From Streptomyces sp. CT34 (lineage in GTDB: Bacteria > Actinomycetota > Actinomycetes > Streptomycetales > Streptomycetaceae), in contig NZ_KN708638.1 in assembly GCF_000805335.1 (NCBI RefSeq), forward strand, positions 4,482,911-4,540,024: DNA of 57,114 nucleotides, given 5' to 3'. This document shows positions 16,184 through 23,454 of this stretch, in pieces. A program made the translations under genes and the position numbers. Position 1 is the first letter of the stretch, and each line of letters begins with the position of its first letter. The notes beneath the pieces are model-generated. The model was not told where the DNA came from, made no database searches, and saw nothing but the letters and a program-made list of their open reading frames with translations.

Positions 16184-17134
16184 GTGTCCACCACACTGTG
16201 CACCACCCCTGCTCGTCGAGGCCGACGGAGGACCGCTCTGATCGCGGCCGCACTCGCCACCACCACGCTCACCGGCATATCGCTGGTCGGCTCGCCCAGC
16301 CCTGCCCACGCTGCCGACGGCAACACCTACTTCAAGTCCGAACAGCAAGTCATCGACTACCTCGGCAAGAGCCTGCCCTTGAACCAGAAGGAAGCCATCA
16401 AGGGCTACCCGGTCAACGGTCAGGACTCGGGGAAGGTCAAGCTCGACGATGTCGAGAAGGTCTACCCGCACGATCAGGCGCTGAAGGACGTATCGTCCAA
16501 GCTGGGCAGCGGATTCAACCTCCCGTCGTCCGTCCCCACCGAGGGCCCCGACATCCGCAAGAGCAGCAGCGACGACAAGGAGCCGTGGCTGAGCAACTGG
16601 GACGCCAAGTCGATGTGCGGCCAGCCCAATCACCACCCCGACGGTGAGTCGATGCCCTGCGGCTTCGTCGGCGTGCTGGAGCAGAAGTACCCGAGCATGC
16701 ACCACTCGGTACCGTCGATGGGCAAGACGACGTTCGACTACAAGTTCGGGGCCACGGTCGGCCAGGACACCAGCCAGACCAGTGGCTGGTCCGCCGGTGG
16801 AAAGGTCACCTCGGAACTGACGACGCCCGGTGGGCCGGGCGGTGGCAAGGCCGGCACCGAGATCAACTTCACCTACAGCGAGTCGACCACGACCACCAAC
16901 AAGTGGACGACCATGACCGAGCAGACCAACCACTACGACGTCCCTGACGGAGTGACCGGCTATGTCGATGGGCGTGCCAACGGCGGCAAGTACATCGGCT
17001 ACATCGTCTACAAGCTCGACTTCACCGACGGCAGCGGCCACCGGAAGCAGAAGATGGTCCTCATCCCGGCCCGCGTCCTCATCCAGGCGCCCGGCAGCTC
17101 GACTCCGGAGACGTTCGTCAAGCGCCAGCAATAG
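16184..17134 (+). CDS. Secreted protein resembling aerolysin/ETX-MTX2 beta-pore-forming proteins
   Basis: A 316-residue exported protein. The start GTG 16184 has AAGGAG seven bases upstream. The signal peptide has a double-arginine-rich n-region (RRGRRR), a hydrophobic core and a cleavage site at AHA-AD near residue 43. The N-terminal half has two cysteines ('SMCGQPN' and 'MPCGF'). The C-terminal half has the alternating Ser/Thr-rich stretches typical of the amphipathic insertion hairpin of ETX/MTX2 proteins: 'TFDYKFGATVGQDTSQTSGW', then a Gly-rich turn, then 'NFTYSESTTTTNKWTT', ending in 'YDVPDGVTGYV'. It follows the ABC permease by 169 bp on the same strand. The call rests on pattern resemblance only; a non-toxic beta-sandwich protein is the alternative. 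Confidence 0.55.
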   Translation: MSTTLCTTPARRGRRRTALIAAALATTTLTGISLVGSPSPAHAADGNTYFKSEQQVIDYLGKSLPLNQKEAIKGYPVNGQDSGKVKLDDVEKVYPHDQALKDVSSKLGSGFNLPSSVPTEGPDIRKSSSDDKEPWLSNWDAKSMCGQPNHHPDGESMPCGFVGVLEQKYPSMHHSVPSMGKTTFDYKFGATVGQDTSQTSGWSAGGKVTSELTTPGGPGGGKAGTEINFTYSESTTTTNKWTTMTEQTNHYDVPDGVTGYVDGRANGGKYIGYIVYKLDFTDGSGHRKQKMVLIPARVLIQAPGSSTPETFVKRQQ

Positions 17135-17616
17135 CAGCGGCAGCACACCTCCCGTGAACTGACCGGTTCCCTGAACTGACAGGTTCCCTGGACTGACTGG
17201 CGGCCCCGCGCGCCCCTTGCGGACTGACCTCTGCTGCGGACTCACCTCTGCCGCGGATTCGCATGGCGCGGTGCCGGCGATCCAGCCGCGCGACACGGCA
17301 CCGCCCTTCATACCCCGACAAGGGGCGCTCTTGGAGGGCGATGTCGTGCGCGGCTGGCATGAACCGACGACACTCTCCGGCGGCCGGGCCACGCCCGATG
17401 CCGCCACCGAGGGCACCCCGGGCGCACCGCGTACCGAAACCACGCGCCCGCGCGCAGACGCGGATGTCCTGGCGCGCCCTCGCCCTCCCCCACGTGAATT
17501 TCTGCCCCTTGGCGACCGCTGTCTACCGGTCTGTCTGGCACGGCACTGGCACGGCGGGCGATGCGGCCCCTGGCTCGGAGTCGTCGGGGCGGCCCTCCGG
17601 CGCCGCGGGACGCGTT
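17135..17616. repeat. 482-bp gene-free stretch starting with degenerate 17-bp tandem repeats
   Basis: Two adjacent arrays have a period of 17 bp. The first is GAACTGACCGGTTCCCT at 17156-17172, a copy with one change at 17173-17189 and a partial third. The second is GCGGACTGACCTCTGCT at 17219-17235, a copy at 17236-17252 and a partial third. Both share a G(A/G)ACTGAC core. The rest (17262-17616) shows no convincing gene on either strand; it separates the secreted protein from the convergent AraC-type regulator. Confidence 0.55.
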
Positions 17617-18513
17617 TCACTTCGCGGTGTGTCCGCGGACCGTGTCGCGGAAGGTGATCGGGGTCTGGCCGGTGCGTTGGTGGAAGTACTTGCTGAAGTG
17701 GGTCGCGTTGGAGAAGCCGAGGCGGTCGGCGATGCGGGCGGCGGTCTGGTCGCTGTGGGCCAGGAGGCGCTTGGCCTCCAGGACGACGCGGCGGTCGATG
17801 AATTCCTTGGCGCCGAGGCCGGCGGCGGCGAGTGTGGCACGGGAGAGGGTGCGGGCCGAGTAGCCGAGCGTTTCGGCGTAGTCCTCCACCCGGCGGGTGC
17901 GCGGGAAGTCCTTTTCCACGGCATCGCGGAAGCGCAGGTAGGCGGCGTCGGGTTCGGGGGCGGGGCTGCCGGCGGGTGCGGTGAGGTGGGCCAGTCGCAG
18001 GACGAGGACCGCGAGCAGGTGGCGTAGGGCTGCGGTGTGGATCTCCAGGGGCAGGCGTCCAAGGGCGTGGAACTCGGTGGTGAGGTGGTCGGCGGCCAGC
18101 CGTAGGGCCGCTTCGTCGTCGGGTAGGGGGCGGCGCAGGATCGGAGCGTGCGGGTCTTCTATGCGGGCGCCGTGCGTGGTGGCCGGGTCGAGGAAGTCCT
18201 GGCGGAAGAGGATCAGGGTGCCGTCGGCGTTGGTGAGGTCGCCCCACTGCTGGACCTGGCCGGGGCGTACCCAGAGCCAGGAGCCGGGGTCGAGGGCGTA
18301 GGCGGTGAAGTCGACCGTGTGCCACAGGGTCCCGCCGGTGAGGGTGATCAGGTGGTGGAAGTCCGGGCGTTGGGGGGCCGCGAGCTGCTCTGCGGGAACC
18401 CGGTGGCGCAGGTCGGCCAGGGACAGCACTTCGACGCCGGTGGGGGTGCCGGCGGGCGCGGCGAAGGAGATCTCCGGGATGCCGCGATCGGCATCGTGTC
18501 GCTTTTTGGCCAT
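17617..18513 (-). CDS. AraC family transcriptional regulator (cupin sensor + HTH)
   Basis: A 298-residue regulator. The N-terminal cupin-like sensor holds 'FHHLITLTGGTLWHTVDFTAYAL' and 'WVRPGQVQQWG' (about residues 50-105). The C-terminal double HTH holds 'VEDYAETLGYSARTLSRATLAAAG' and 'IADRLGFSNATHFSKYFHQRTGQTP'. ATG 18513 is chosen; an upstream ATG at 18549 would add 12 residues without a ribosome site. It is divergent from the DsbA-like gene. Direct repeats in the intergenic region (18594-18630) are the natural binding sites, so it probably activates the rightward genes in response to a small molecule. Confidence 0.92.
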   Translation of the reverse strand: MAKKRHDADRGIPEISFAAPAGTPTGVEVLSLADLRHRVPAEQLAAPQRPDFHHLITLTGGTLWHTVDFTAYALDPGSWLWVRPGQVQQWGDLTNADGTLILFRQDFLDPATTHGARIEDPHAPILRRPLPDDEAALRLAADHLTTEFHALGRLPLEIHTAALRHLLAVLVLRLAHLTAPAGSPAPEPDAAYLRFRDAVEKDFPRTRRVEDYAETLGYSARTLSRATLAAAGLGAKEFIDRRVVLEAKRLLAHSDQTAARIADRLGFSNATHFSKYFHQRTGQTPITFRDTVRGHTAK

Positions 18514-18593
18514 CGTGAGTCGCCAGCGTATCCGATTCGGCCTTCTCACTGCCCATAACTTGGGGGTGTCAGCTCGTCCGAAGTCGAGCCGAT

Positions 18594-18630
18594 GTCGGAA
18601 AGCAGTAAGACACGTCGGAAAGCAGTGAGA
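18594..18630 (+). promoter_or_regulatory. Direct repeats, probable AraC-type operator
   Basis: A 17-bp unit GTCGGAAAGCAGTRAGA occurs at 18594-18610 and 18614-18630, a 20-bp period close to two helical turns. AraC-family proteins bind direct repeats of this spacing. The second copy ends 10 bp before the DsbA-like GTG, abutting its Shine-Dalgarno, so binding there could also repress. A short inverted repeat GCTCG/CGAGC lies just upstream (about 18572-18589). Confidence 0.55.
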
Positions 18631-18640
18631 GAGGAGGAGT

Positions 18641-19315
18641 GTGGTGGCTTCGGTGGAGTGTGCCTCGCTGACGTACGCCTTCGACGCGTACTGCCCCTGG
18701 TGCTACGGCTTCGGCCCGGCGCTGCGGGACTTCGCCGAGGACAACGCACACCGCATCCGGCTCAGCGTCGTCTCAGCCGGCCTCCACACCGGTGCCCGGG
18801 CGCTGCCCGTGGCGGCCTATCCGCACCTGCCGGCCGAGCGTGGCCGGATAGCGCGGCTGACCGGTGTCGTCTTCGGCGCGGGCTACGACGGTGCGCTGGC
18901 GCGGGGCACGGCTGTGCTCGACTCGGTCGCCGCGGCGGCGGGGCTGGCCGCGCTGCGCGACCAGCCAGGCATCAGCGAACTGGACGCGGTCGAGGCCGTG
19001 CAGCGCGCGTGGTTCGTCGACGGCCGCAGCCTGTCGGACGCCGAGGTCTACCGAGACATAGCCGACGAGCTGGGTCTGGACGCGGACGCCGTGACCACGG
19101 CATACGCGTCCCCGGCCGGCCGGGTGAAGGCCCACGCCGACTTCCGGACGCTGCGCCGCCTGCGCGTCACCTCCTACCCGACGCTGCTGCTGCACACCGC
19201 ACACGGCGCCGACCAGATGGGCGGCGCGGCCTCCACGGCCGCCTCCCTGACCGCCGCCCTCGACCAGCGCCTGACCACAACCATCCCCCAAGCCCCCATC
19301 CCACCCCTGACCTGA
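18641..19315 (+). CDS. DsbA-family thioredoxin-fold oxidoreductase
   Basis: A 224-residue protein with the active site CPWC in 'FDAYCPWCYGFGPAL' (about residues 15-29), a helical insertion and the cis-proline loop 'TSYPTLLL'. It has no signal peptide, so it is cytoplasmic; it resembles the 'predicted protein-disulfide isomerase' branch rather than secreted DsbA. A Shine-Dalgarno GAGGAG lies just before two adjacent GTG codons (18641 and 18644), either of which could be used. It is the first gene rightward of the AraC-type regulator and is followed after 26 bp by the double-SnoaL gene. A thiol oxidoreductase or glutathione-linked isomerase role is plausible. Confidence 0.85.
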   Translation: MVASVECASLTYAFDAYCPWCYGFGPALRDFAEDNAHRIRLSVVSAGLHTGARALPVAAYPHLPAERGRIARLTGVVFGAGYDGALARGTAVLDSVAAAAGLAALRDQPGISELDAVEAVQRAWFVDGRSLSDAEVYRDIADELGLDADAVTTAYASPAGRVKAHADFRTLRRLRVTSYPTLLLHTAHGADQMGGAASTAASLTAALDQRLTTTIPQAPIPPLT

Positions 19316-19341
19316 CACCTGACCTCGCGAGGAGAACCGTC

Positions 19342-20103
19342 ATGAGCAACGCCAAGAACACCGTCCTGACCGCAGCCGGCGAGCTGTTCGGAAAGAAGGA
19401 CCCGAGCGCGGTGGACCGCTGGGTCGCCGCCGACTACCGCCAGCACAGCGCCCTGGCCGCCGACGGTCCCGAGGCTCTGCGCCGGCTGGTCGCCGGCCTG
19501 CCGGAGGGCTTCCGCTACGAGGGCGCCCGGGTGATAGCCGACGGCGACCTGGTCGCCCTGCACGGCACGTACCACGGCTTCGGCCCCGACCCGCTGGTCG
19601 CCTTCGACATCTTCCGCGTCGACGCCGACGGCAAGCTCGCCGAACACTGGGACGCCCTGACCCCGCTGGTCAAGGACACCGCCTCCGGCCGCTCGCAGAC
19701 CGACGGCCCCACCGAGCCGGCCGACTTGGACAAGACCGAGGCCAACCGCGCCCTGGTCCTGGAGTTCGCCGAGAAGGTCCTCAAGGGCGCCGACTACTCG
19801 GTGCTGACCGACTACATCTCGACCGAGACCTACCACCAGCACAACCCGGAAGCGGCCGACGGCCTCGACGGCTTCGGCGCCGCCGCCGCGAAGTGGGCCG
19901 AGCAGGGCAAGAACCTCGTCTACAAGACCGTCCACAAGGTCATCGCCGAGGGCGACTTCGTCCTGCTCCAGTCCGAGGGCGAGTTCGGCGTTCCCGTCGC
20001 GTACTACGACCTCTTCCGCGTCCAGGGCGGCAAGCTCGTCGAGCACTGGGACGTCATCGCCCCCGTGCCCACCGAACTCCCGCACTCCAACGGCCTGTTC
20101 TGA
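19342..20103 (+). CDS. Double SnoaL-like (NTF2-fold) protein
   Basis: A 253-residue protein made of two NTF2/SnoaL-like domains. The first (about 1-115) has 'RQHSALAADGPEAL' and ends 'KLAEHWDAL'; the second (about 130-250) has 'YHQHNPEAADGLDGF' and ends 'KLVEHWDVI'. These 'QHNP...ADG' and 'EHWD' motifs are hallmarks of predicted SnoaL-like aldol-condensation or small-ligand-binding proteins. The start ATG 19342 follows GAGGAG. It shares the motifs with the single-domain protein at 22406, so the operon carries three related domains. It probably forms a transcription unit with the DsbA-like and MoaF-like genes under AraC control. The reaction is unknown. Confidence 0.85.
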   Translation: MSNAKNTVLTAAGELFGKKDPSAVDRWVAADYRQHSALAADGPEALRRLVAGLPEGFRYEGARVIADGDLVALHGTYHGFGPDPLVAFDIFRVDADGKLAEHWDALTPLVKDTASGRSQTDGPTEPADLDKTEANRALVLEFAEKVLKGADYSVLTDYISTETYHQHNPEAADGLDGFGAAAAKWAEQGKNLVYKTVHKVIAEGDFVLLQSEGEFGVPVAYYDLFRVQGGKLVEHWDVIAPVPTELPHSNGLF

Positions 20104-20134
20104 CATCCGACCGCCACCGGGAAGGGAAAGCGCG

Positions 20135-20458
20135 ATGAGTGAGCTCACCTACGCCGGGAAGACCTTCGTCTTCCGTGTCGACAACGGGGTCGTCTTCCGC
20201 AACACCTACGCGGCCGACGGCACCACCCTGCACTACGAGACCCTGGAGGGCCCCACCAGGGGCGCCGAGGAGACCGTCACCCTCCACACCGCCGAGGTGG
20301 CCCCCGGCCTGTTCATGCTCGGCTGGGTCGAGACGTCCGGCATGACGGTCACCCACCTCATGAACCTCAACAGCCGTACCGTCCACGCCTTCTGGACCTA
20401 CGAGGCAGGCGACGGCCGCGTCGCCGAACTGCACACCGGAACCCTCGAACCCGCCTGA
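20135..20458 (+). CDS. MoaF-related small calycin-like protein
   Basis: A 107-residue protein of beta-strand-rich pattern resembling the MoaF-like domain: 'YAGKTFVFRVDNGVVFRNTY', a central 'TVTLHTAEVAPGLFMLGW' and a C-terminal 'VHAFWTYEAGDGRVAELHTG'. Such lipocalin/calycin-like proteins bind small hydrophobic ligands; none has a clearly assigned reaction in Streptomyces as far as I know. A Shine-Dalgarno (GGGAAGGGAAAG) precedes the ATG. It lies 31 bp after the double-SnoaL gene and 128 bp before the macrodomain gene, with a strong hairpin in between, so it likely ends the first transcription unit. Confidence 0.65.
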   Translation: MSELTYAGKTFVFRVDNGVVFRNTYAADGTTLHYETLEGPTRGAEETVTLHTAEVAPGLFMLGWVETSGMTVTHLMNLNSRTVHAFWTYEAGDGRVAELHTGTLEPA

Positions 20459-20468
20459 AGGCGCTGAC

Positions 20469-20515
20469 CACGCCGCCGTGCCCCACCAGCGAACGGGTGC
20501 GGGCACGACGGCGTG
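20469..20515 (+). terminator. Hairpin between the MoaF-like and macrodomain genes
   Basis: The arms 20469-20483 (CACGCCGCCGTGCCC) and 20501-20515 pair over 15 bp with one mismatch, with a 17-nt loop. There is no T-run, as usual in actinobacteria. It suggests that the macrodomain-sirtuin-SnoaL trio has its own promoter or receives attenuated read-through. Confidence 0.6.
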
Positions 20516-20586
20516 CCGTGCGGCAGACGTACCCCCTACGACTCCCTCTACGACCCGTCATGTGTCCCACCGCCCGGAGGACAACC

Positions 20587-21522
20587 GTGTACGCGACCGC
20601 ACTGCCGCTCGCCGCCTACCGCGCCGCCGTCGCCTTGGACGAGCCGTTCCGGCCCGCCATCGGCCCTGATCCGGATCAGCGGTCCGCCGGCCTGGTCCGC
20701 GAGGCACTCGACCTGCTGAGCGACGACCCGGTGGCAGTGCGGGCCGGGCTACGCCCCGGCGCAGCGGACCGGCTCGACGATGCCGCCGCCCGGCGACTCC
20801 TGCGCACCGTGCTGACCATCTGGGCTCCGGAACCCCTGCCCACCGCGACCGCCCGCGTGCTGGACGCGCTCCTGTCCGGCGAACGCCTGGCGCGCGACAC
20901 CACCGACGCCGCCTCGCTGCCCACCATCCGCGACACGCTTGCCCACACCACGTACCGGGCCGCCGACCGTACGGCGCTCTGGCAGGGCGACATCACCACC
21001 CTCGGCGCCGACGCCGTCGTGAACGCCGCCAACAGTGCTCTGCTCGGCTGCTTCGCCCCGATGCACCCGTGTATCGACAACGCCCTCCACGCCGCGGCCG
21101 GCCCCCGCCTGCGCGCCGACTGCCACACGATCATGGCCCTGCAGGGCCACCCGGAACCGACCGGCACCGCCAAGATCACCCGTGGTTACCACCTGCCCGC
21201 CCGCTACGTCCTGCACACCGTCGGCCCCATCGTCGACGGGCCCCTGCGCCCGGCACACGAGCGGGCGTTGGCGGCCTCGTACCGCGCCTGTCTCGACCTC
21301 GCCACCGAGGTCGACGGCCTACGCACCGTCGCGTTCTGCGGCATCGGTACCGGCGTCTTCGGCTACCCCAAGAAGCCCGCCGCCCGCACGGCCCTGGACA
21401 CCGTGGCCGACTGGCTCCAGACCCACCCCGGACGCCTGGACCGCGTGATCTTCAACGTGTACGCCGACGACGACCACGCCGCCTACACCCACGCACTGAC
21501 CGAAGGAACCCCGTCCCGATGA
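20587..21522 (+). CDS. Zn-type macrodomain protein (predicted protein ADP-ribosyl hydrolase)
   Basis: A 311-residue protein whose C-terminal two thirds is a macrodomain expected to remove ADP-ribose from modified protein. The ADP-ribose loop is 'QGDITTLGADAVVNAANS' (about residues 133-150). It is followed by 'LLGCFAPMHPCIDNALH', with Cys155, His160 and Cys162, the insertion that marks the zinc-dependent macrodomains associated with SirTM sirtuins. 'CGIGTGVFGYP' (251-261) is the second phosphate loop. Residues 1-120 form a helical N-terminal domain also typical of this subgroup. GTG 20587 has GGAGG about eight bases upstream. Its stop overlaps the sirtuin start (ATGA at 21519), indicating translational coupling of writer and eraser. 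Confidence 0.9.
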   Translation: MYATALPLAAYRAAVALDEPFRPAIGPDPDQRSAGLVREALDLLSDDPVAVRAGLRPGAADRLDDAAARRLLRTVLTIWAPEPLPTATARVLDALLSGERLARDTTDAASLPTIRDTLAHTTYRAADRTALWQGDITTLGADAVVNAANSALLGCFAPMHPCIDNALHAAAGPRLRADCHTIMALQGHPEPTGTAKITRGYHLPARYVLHTVGPIVDGPLRPAHERALAASYRACLDLATEVDGLRTVAFCGIGTGVFGYPKKPAARTALDTVADWLQTHPGRLDRVIFNVYADDDHAAYTHALTEGTPSR

Positions 21523-22409
21523 ACCAGCCCACCTTCGACCCGGCAGCCGCCGTCGGCACGATACGCACCTGGCTCACCGAGGCCGACCGCGTCCTGATCA
21601 CCGCCGGGGCCGGCCTGAGCGCCGCCGCCGGGTACGACTACGGCGACGAAGACCGCTTCCGGGAGCTCTTCCCCGCCCTGCACCGCCACGGCCTGCGCTC
21701 CCGCTACCTGGTCGGGGTGCCCCTGCCGCCGGCCCTGCTGTGGGGCTACTGGGCCGTCCATATCGACGACATTCGCTTCTCCACCGCCCCCAACCCCCTT
21801 TACCAGCGGCTGCGCGCACTGGTCGACGGCAAGGACCACTGGGTGATGACGTCCAACGTGGATGGTCTCTTCGCCCGGGCCGGCTTCGCCTCCGACCGGA
21901 TCTTCACCCCGCAGGGCGACTACGGCCGCTACCAGTGCAGCACCCCCTGCGCTCCCACCACCTGGGACAGCCGCCCTCTCGTCAGTCAGCTCCTCGCCGC
22001 CTACGACCCGGCCACCGGCGCCGTCACCGACCCCGACGCCCTGCCCCGATGCCCGAACTGCAAAGGCGAGGCCGAGATCAACGTCCGCATCGGCCCCCAG
22101 TTCGTCGACACCCCCTACCTCCCCGCGGGCCACCGCCTCCAGGACTGGCTGGGCACGGCCCCCGCCGACACCCGCCTGCTGATCCTGGAGTTCGGCGCCG
22201 GGTTCAACACCCCCGGCGTGATCCGATGGCCTGGCGAACACCTCACCCGCCACTTCCCCGCCGCACGCCTCGTCCGTGTCAACCCCGACCGCCCTGAAAC
22301 CCCCACCGACCTCGCCGATCGGGCCCTGCCCGTCCCCGCCGACGCCGACCACCTGCTCGACATACTCACCGCGCCGCACTCGGCGCTCGACCCTACGGTG
22401 GCACCATGA
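21519..22409 (+). CDS. Class M (SirTM-type) sirtuin, predicted NAD-dependent protein ADP-ribosyltransferase
   Basis: A 296-residue sirtuin. NAD-binding 'ITAGAGLSAAAG' is at residues 27-38, and catalytic-loop 'TSNVDGLF' supplies Asn113 and Asp115. The usual deacetylase histidine is replaced by Gln132 in 'PQGDYGRYQC', the substitution seen in ADP-ribosylating SirTM enzymes. Zinc cysteines are Cys140, Cys144, Cys178 and Cys181. 'LEFGAGFNTPGVIRWP' (223-238) is another SirTM hallmark. Known SirTMs transfer ADP-ribose to a lipoylated GcvH-like protein, and the macrodomain reverses it; here no GcvH-L or LplA2 gene is visible. Start and stop both overlap neighbours by ATGA, placing it in the middle of a coupled trio. 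Deacylase activity cannot be excluded from sequence alone. Confidence 0.9.
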   Translation: MNQPTFDPAAAVGTIRTWLTEADRVLITAGAGLSAAAGYDYGDEDRFRELFPALHRHGLRSRYLVGVPLPPALLWGYWAVHIDDIRFSTAPNPLYQRLRALVDGKDHWVMTSNVDGLFARAGFASDRIFTPQGDYGRYQCSTPCAPTTWDSRPLVSQLLAAYDPATGAVTDPDALPRCPNCKGEAEINVRIGPQFVDTPYLPAGHRLQDWLGTAPADTRLLILEFGAGFNTPGVIRWPGEHLTRHFPAARLVRVNPDRPETPTDLADRALPVPADADHLLDILTAPHSALDPTVAP

Positions 22410-22786
22410 GCGACCCGGAGAAGAACAAGGCCGCGGCCAAAGCCTTCTACCACCTGATGTTCAACCAGTGCCGCCCGGCCGAGGCCATCGACCAGTTCGT
22501 CGGTGACGCCTACATCCAGCACAACCCGCACGTCGCCGACGGCAAGCAGGCGTTCATCGACTACTTCGCACGCATGGCCGCCGAGCATCCCGGCAAGCGC
22601 GTCGAATTCAAGCGCGCCTTCGCCGAAGGTGACCACGTCATCCTGCACTGCCACCAGATCTGGCCCGACGAGGAGTACGCCGGCATCGACATCTTCCGCT
22701 TCGACGCCGACGGCAAGATCGTCGAACACTGGGACGTCCTCCAGGTCATCCCGCCCACCTCCAAGAACGACAACACCATGTTCTAG
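22406..22786 (+). CDS. SnoaL-like / NTF2-fold protein coupled to the sirtuin
   Basis: A 126-residue single NTF2/SnoaL domain: 'YHLMFNQCRPAEAIDQFVGD', 'YIQHNPHVADGKQAFIDYFA', 'HVILHCHQIW' and 'GKIVEHWDVLQVIPP'. It is related to both halves of the protein at 19342. Its ATG overlaps the sirtuin stop (ATGA), so it is probably made in a fixed ratio to the sirtuin. In described SirTM operons the coupled partner is the ADP-ribosylated carrier protein, so this protein is a candidate substrate or effector; that is inference. The alternative is a stand-alone enzyme acting on a reactive small carbonyl compound. Confidence 0.85.
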   Translation: MSDPEKNKAAAKAFYHLMFNQCRPAEAIDQFVGDAYIQHNPHVADGKQAFIDYFARMAAEHPGKRVEFKRAFAEGDHVILHCHQIWPDEEYAGIDIFRFDADGKIVEHWDVLQVIPPTSKNDNTMF

Positions 22787-22838
22787 AGGTGGGGCCCGGC
22801 ATCGTGCGCGGGTTGGGGGTGGTGGTCGGCGTGGGGTC

Positions 22839-23048
22839 ATGGCGTACGACGAGGTGCGGGCGGAGCGGGTCCGGGGGCTGCTGGAGCCTGACGGGGTGGT
22901 CGCCAAGAAGATGTTCGGCACGATCGTCCATCTCCGGCAGAGGAAGAACACGCCGGCCTGCGTGGCGGGCGATGGTCTGCTGCTGCGCGTCGGCCGGGAG
23001 ACCTCTGCTCGGCGTCTGCGAATGCGCCCACCCACGGCGACTACGTGA
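22839..23048 (+). pseudogene. Truncated TfoX/Sxy N-terminal-domain protein
   Basis: A 69-residue ORF beginning like TfoX N-terminal-domain proteins ('MAYDEVRAERVRGLLEP', 'VVAKKMFGTIVHL', 'ACVAGDGLLLRVGRE'). It then runs into an unrelated basic tail ('TSARRLRMRPPTATT') and stops. Intact family members continue for about 40 more residues with a 'PMDFTG...GW' section that I cannot find in any frame downstream. It lies at the left edge of the decayed accessory island, so disruption by an integration or deletion event is likely. Confidence 0.5.
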
Positions 23049-23196
23049 TGCCACACGTAAAACGCGTCTCACGATTCAAGGCAAGTCGGCCTGGATTACC
23101 TGGTGTTGGCGCCGCGATGACCCCATCGAGCTGGGTATTCGGTCGAGTTAGGAGACCCGGAGGGCACGTGGTCCCCGAGGGGCCTGGGCGACGAAC

Positions 23197-23223
23197 AAGG
23201 CCCAGGTCCCCGACCTGGGCCTT
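23197..23223 (-). terminator. Hairpin terminator downstream of the tRNA-Gly fragment
   Basis: The 11-bp perfect arms are 23197-23207 (AAGGCCCAGGT) and 23213-23223, with a 5-nt loop. It lies 5 bp beyond the 3' end of the tRNA-Gly remnant and would have ended its minus-strand transcript. Confidence 0.7.
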
Positions 23224-23228
23224 CACTA

Positions 23229-23272
23229 TGGAGCGGGTGACGGGAATCGAACCCGCGCTCTGAGCTTGGGAA
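23229..23272 (-). other. 3' fragment of tRNA-Gly(CCC): relic attachment site
   Basis: Read on the minus strand, these 44 nt run from the anticodon loop TTCCCAA (anticodon CCC) through the variable loop, the T-arm (GGGTTCGATTCC) and the acceptor 3' strand to an encoded CCA. The sequence before the loop does not pair, so the 5' half is missing and no tRNA can form. A 3' tRNA half of this kind is the usual product of integrase-mediated insertion into a tRNA gene. By tRNA polarity the inserted element should lie to the right (above 23272), with the intact copy at its far end, but no second tRNA-Gly is seen before the tRNA-Pro. Confidence 0.75.
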
Positions 23273-23454
23273 TCATAGGGGCTCTGGGTGCGTCGCCACA
23301 GGTAGGCGGCCCGTTGGGCGGTCAGGCGCGGCCCGTTGGGGCCGTCGTCTGTGCCCCGGTTGTCCGTGGCTGACCGCCTCTACTGGTGCGGTAGTGGTGC
23401 GGGGACGGGGGAATGTCGCCACGGGCGGGCTCGCTGGCCCCCGACGGGGTCTTC

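Noticed and set aside
7335..17134. Region as an antibiotic biosynthetic cluster (monooxygenase, regulator, transporter)
   Set aside because: No scaffold-forming enzyme (PKS, NRPS, terpene or RiPP synthase) or precursor peptide is visible.
17135..17270. Short repeats as a CRISPR array
   Set aside because: Units are 17 bp, degenerate and directly tandem, without unique spacers or cas genes.
15788..18556. A 900-codon minus-strand open frame over the ABC permease end, secreted protein and AraC gene
   Set aside because: It is a shadow of three genes; Pro/Arg-rich repeats come from the high G+C content.
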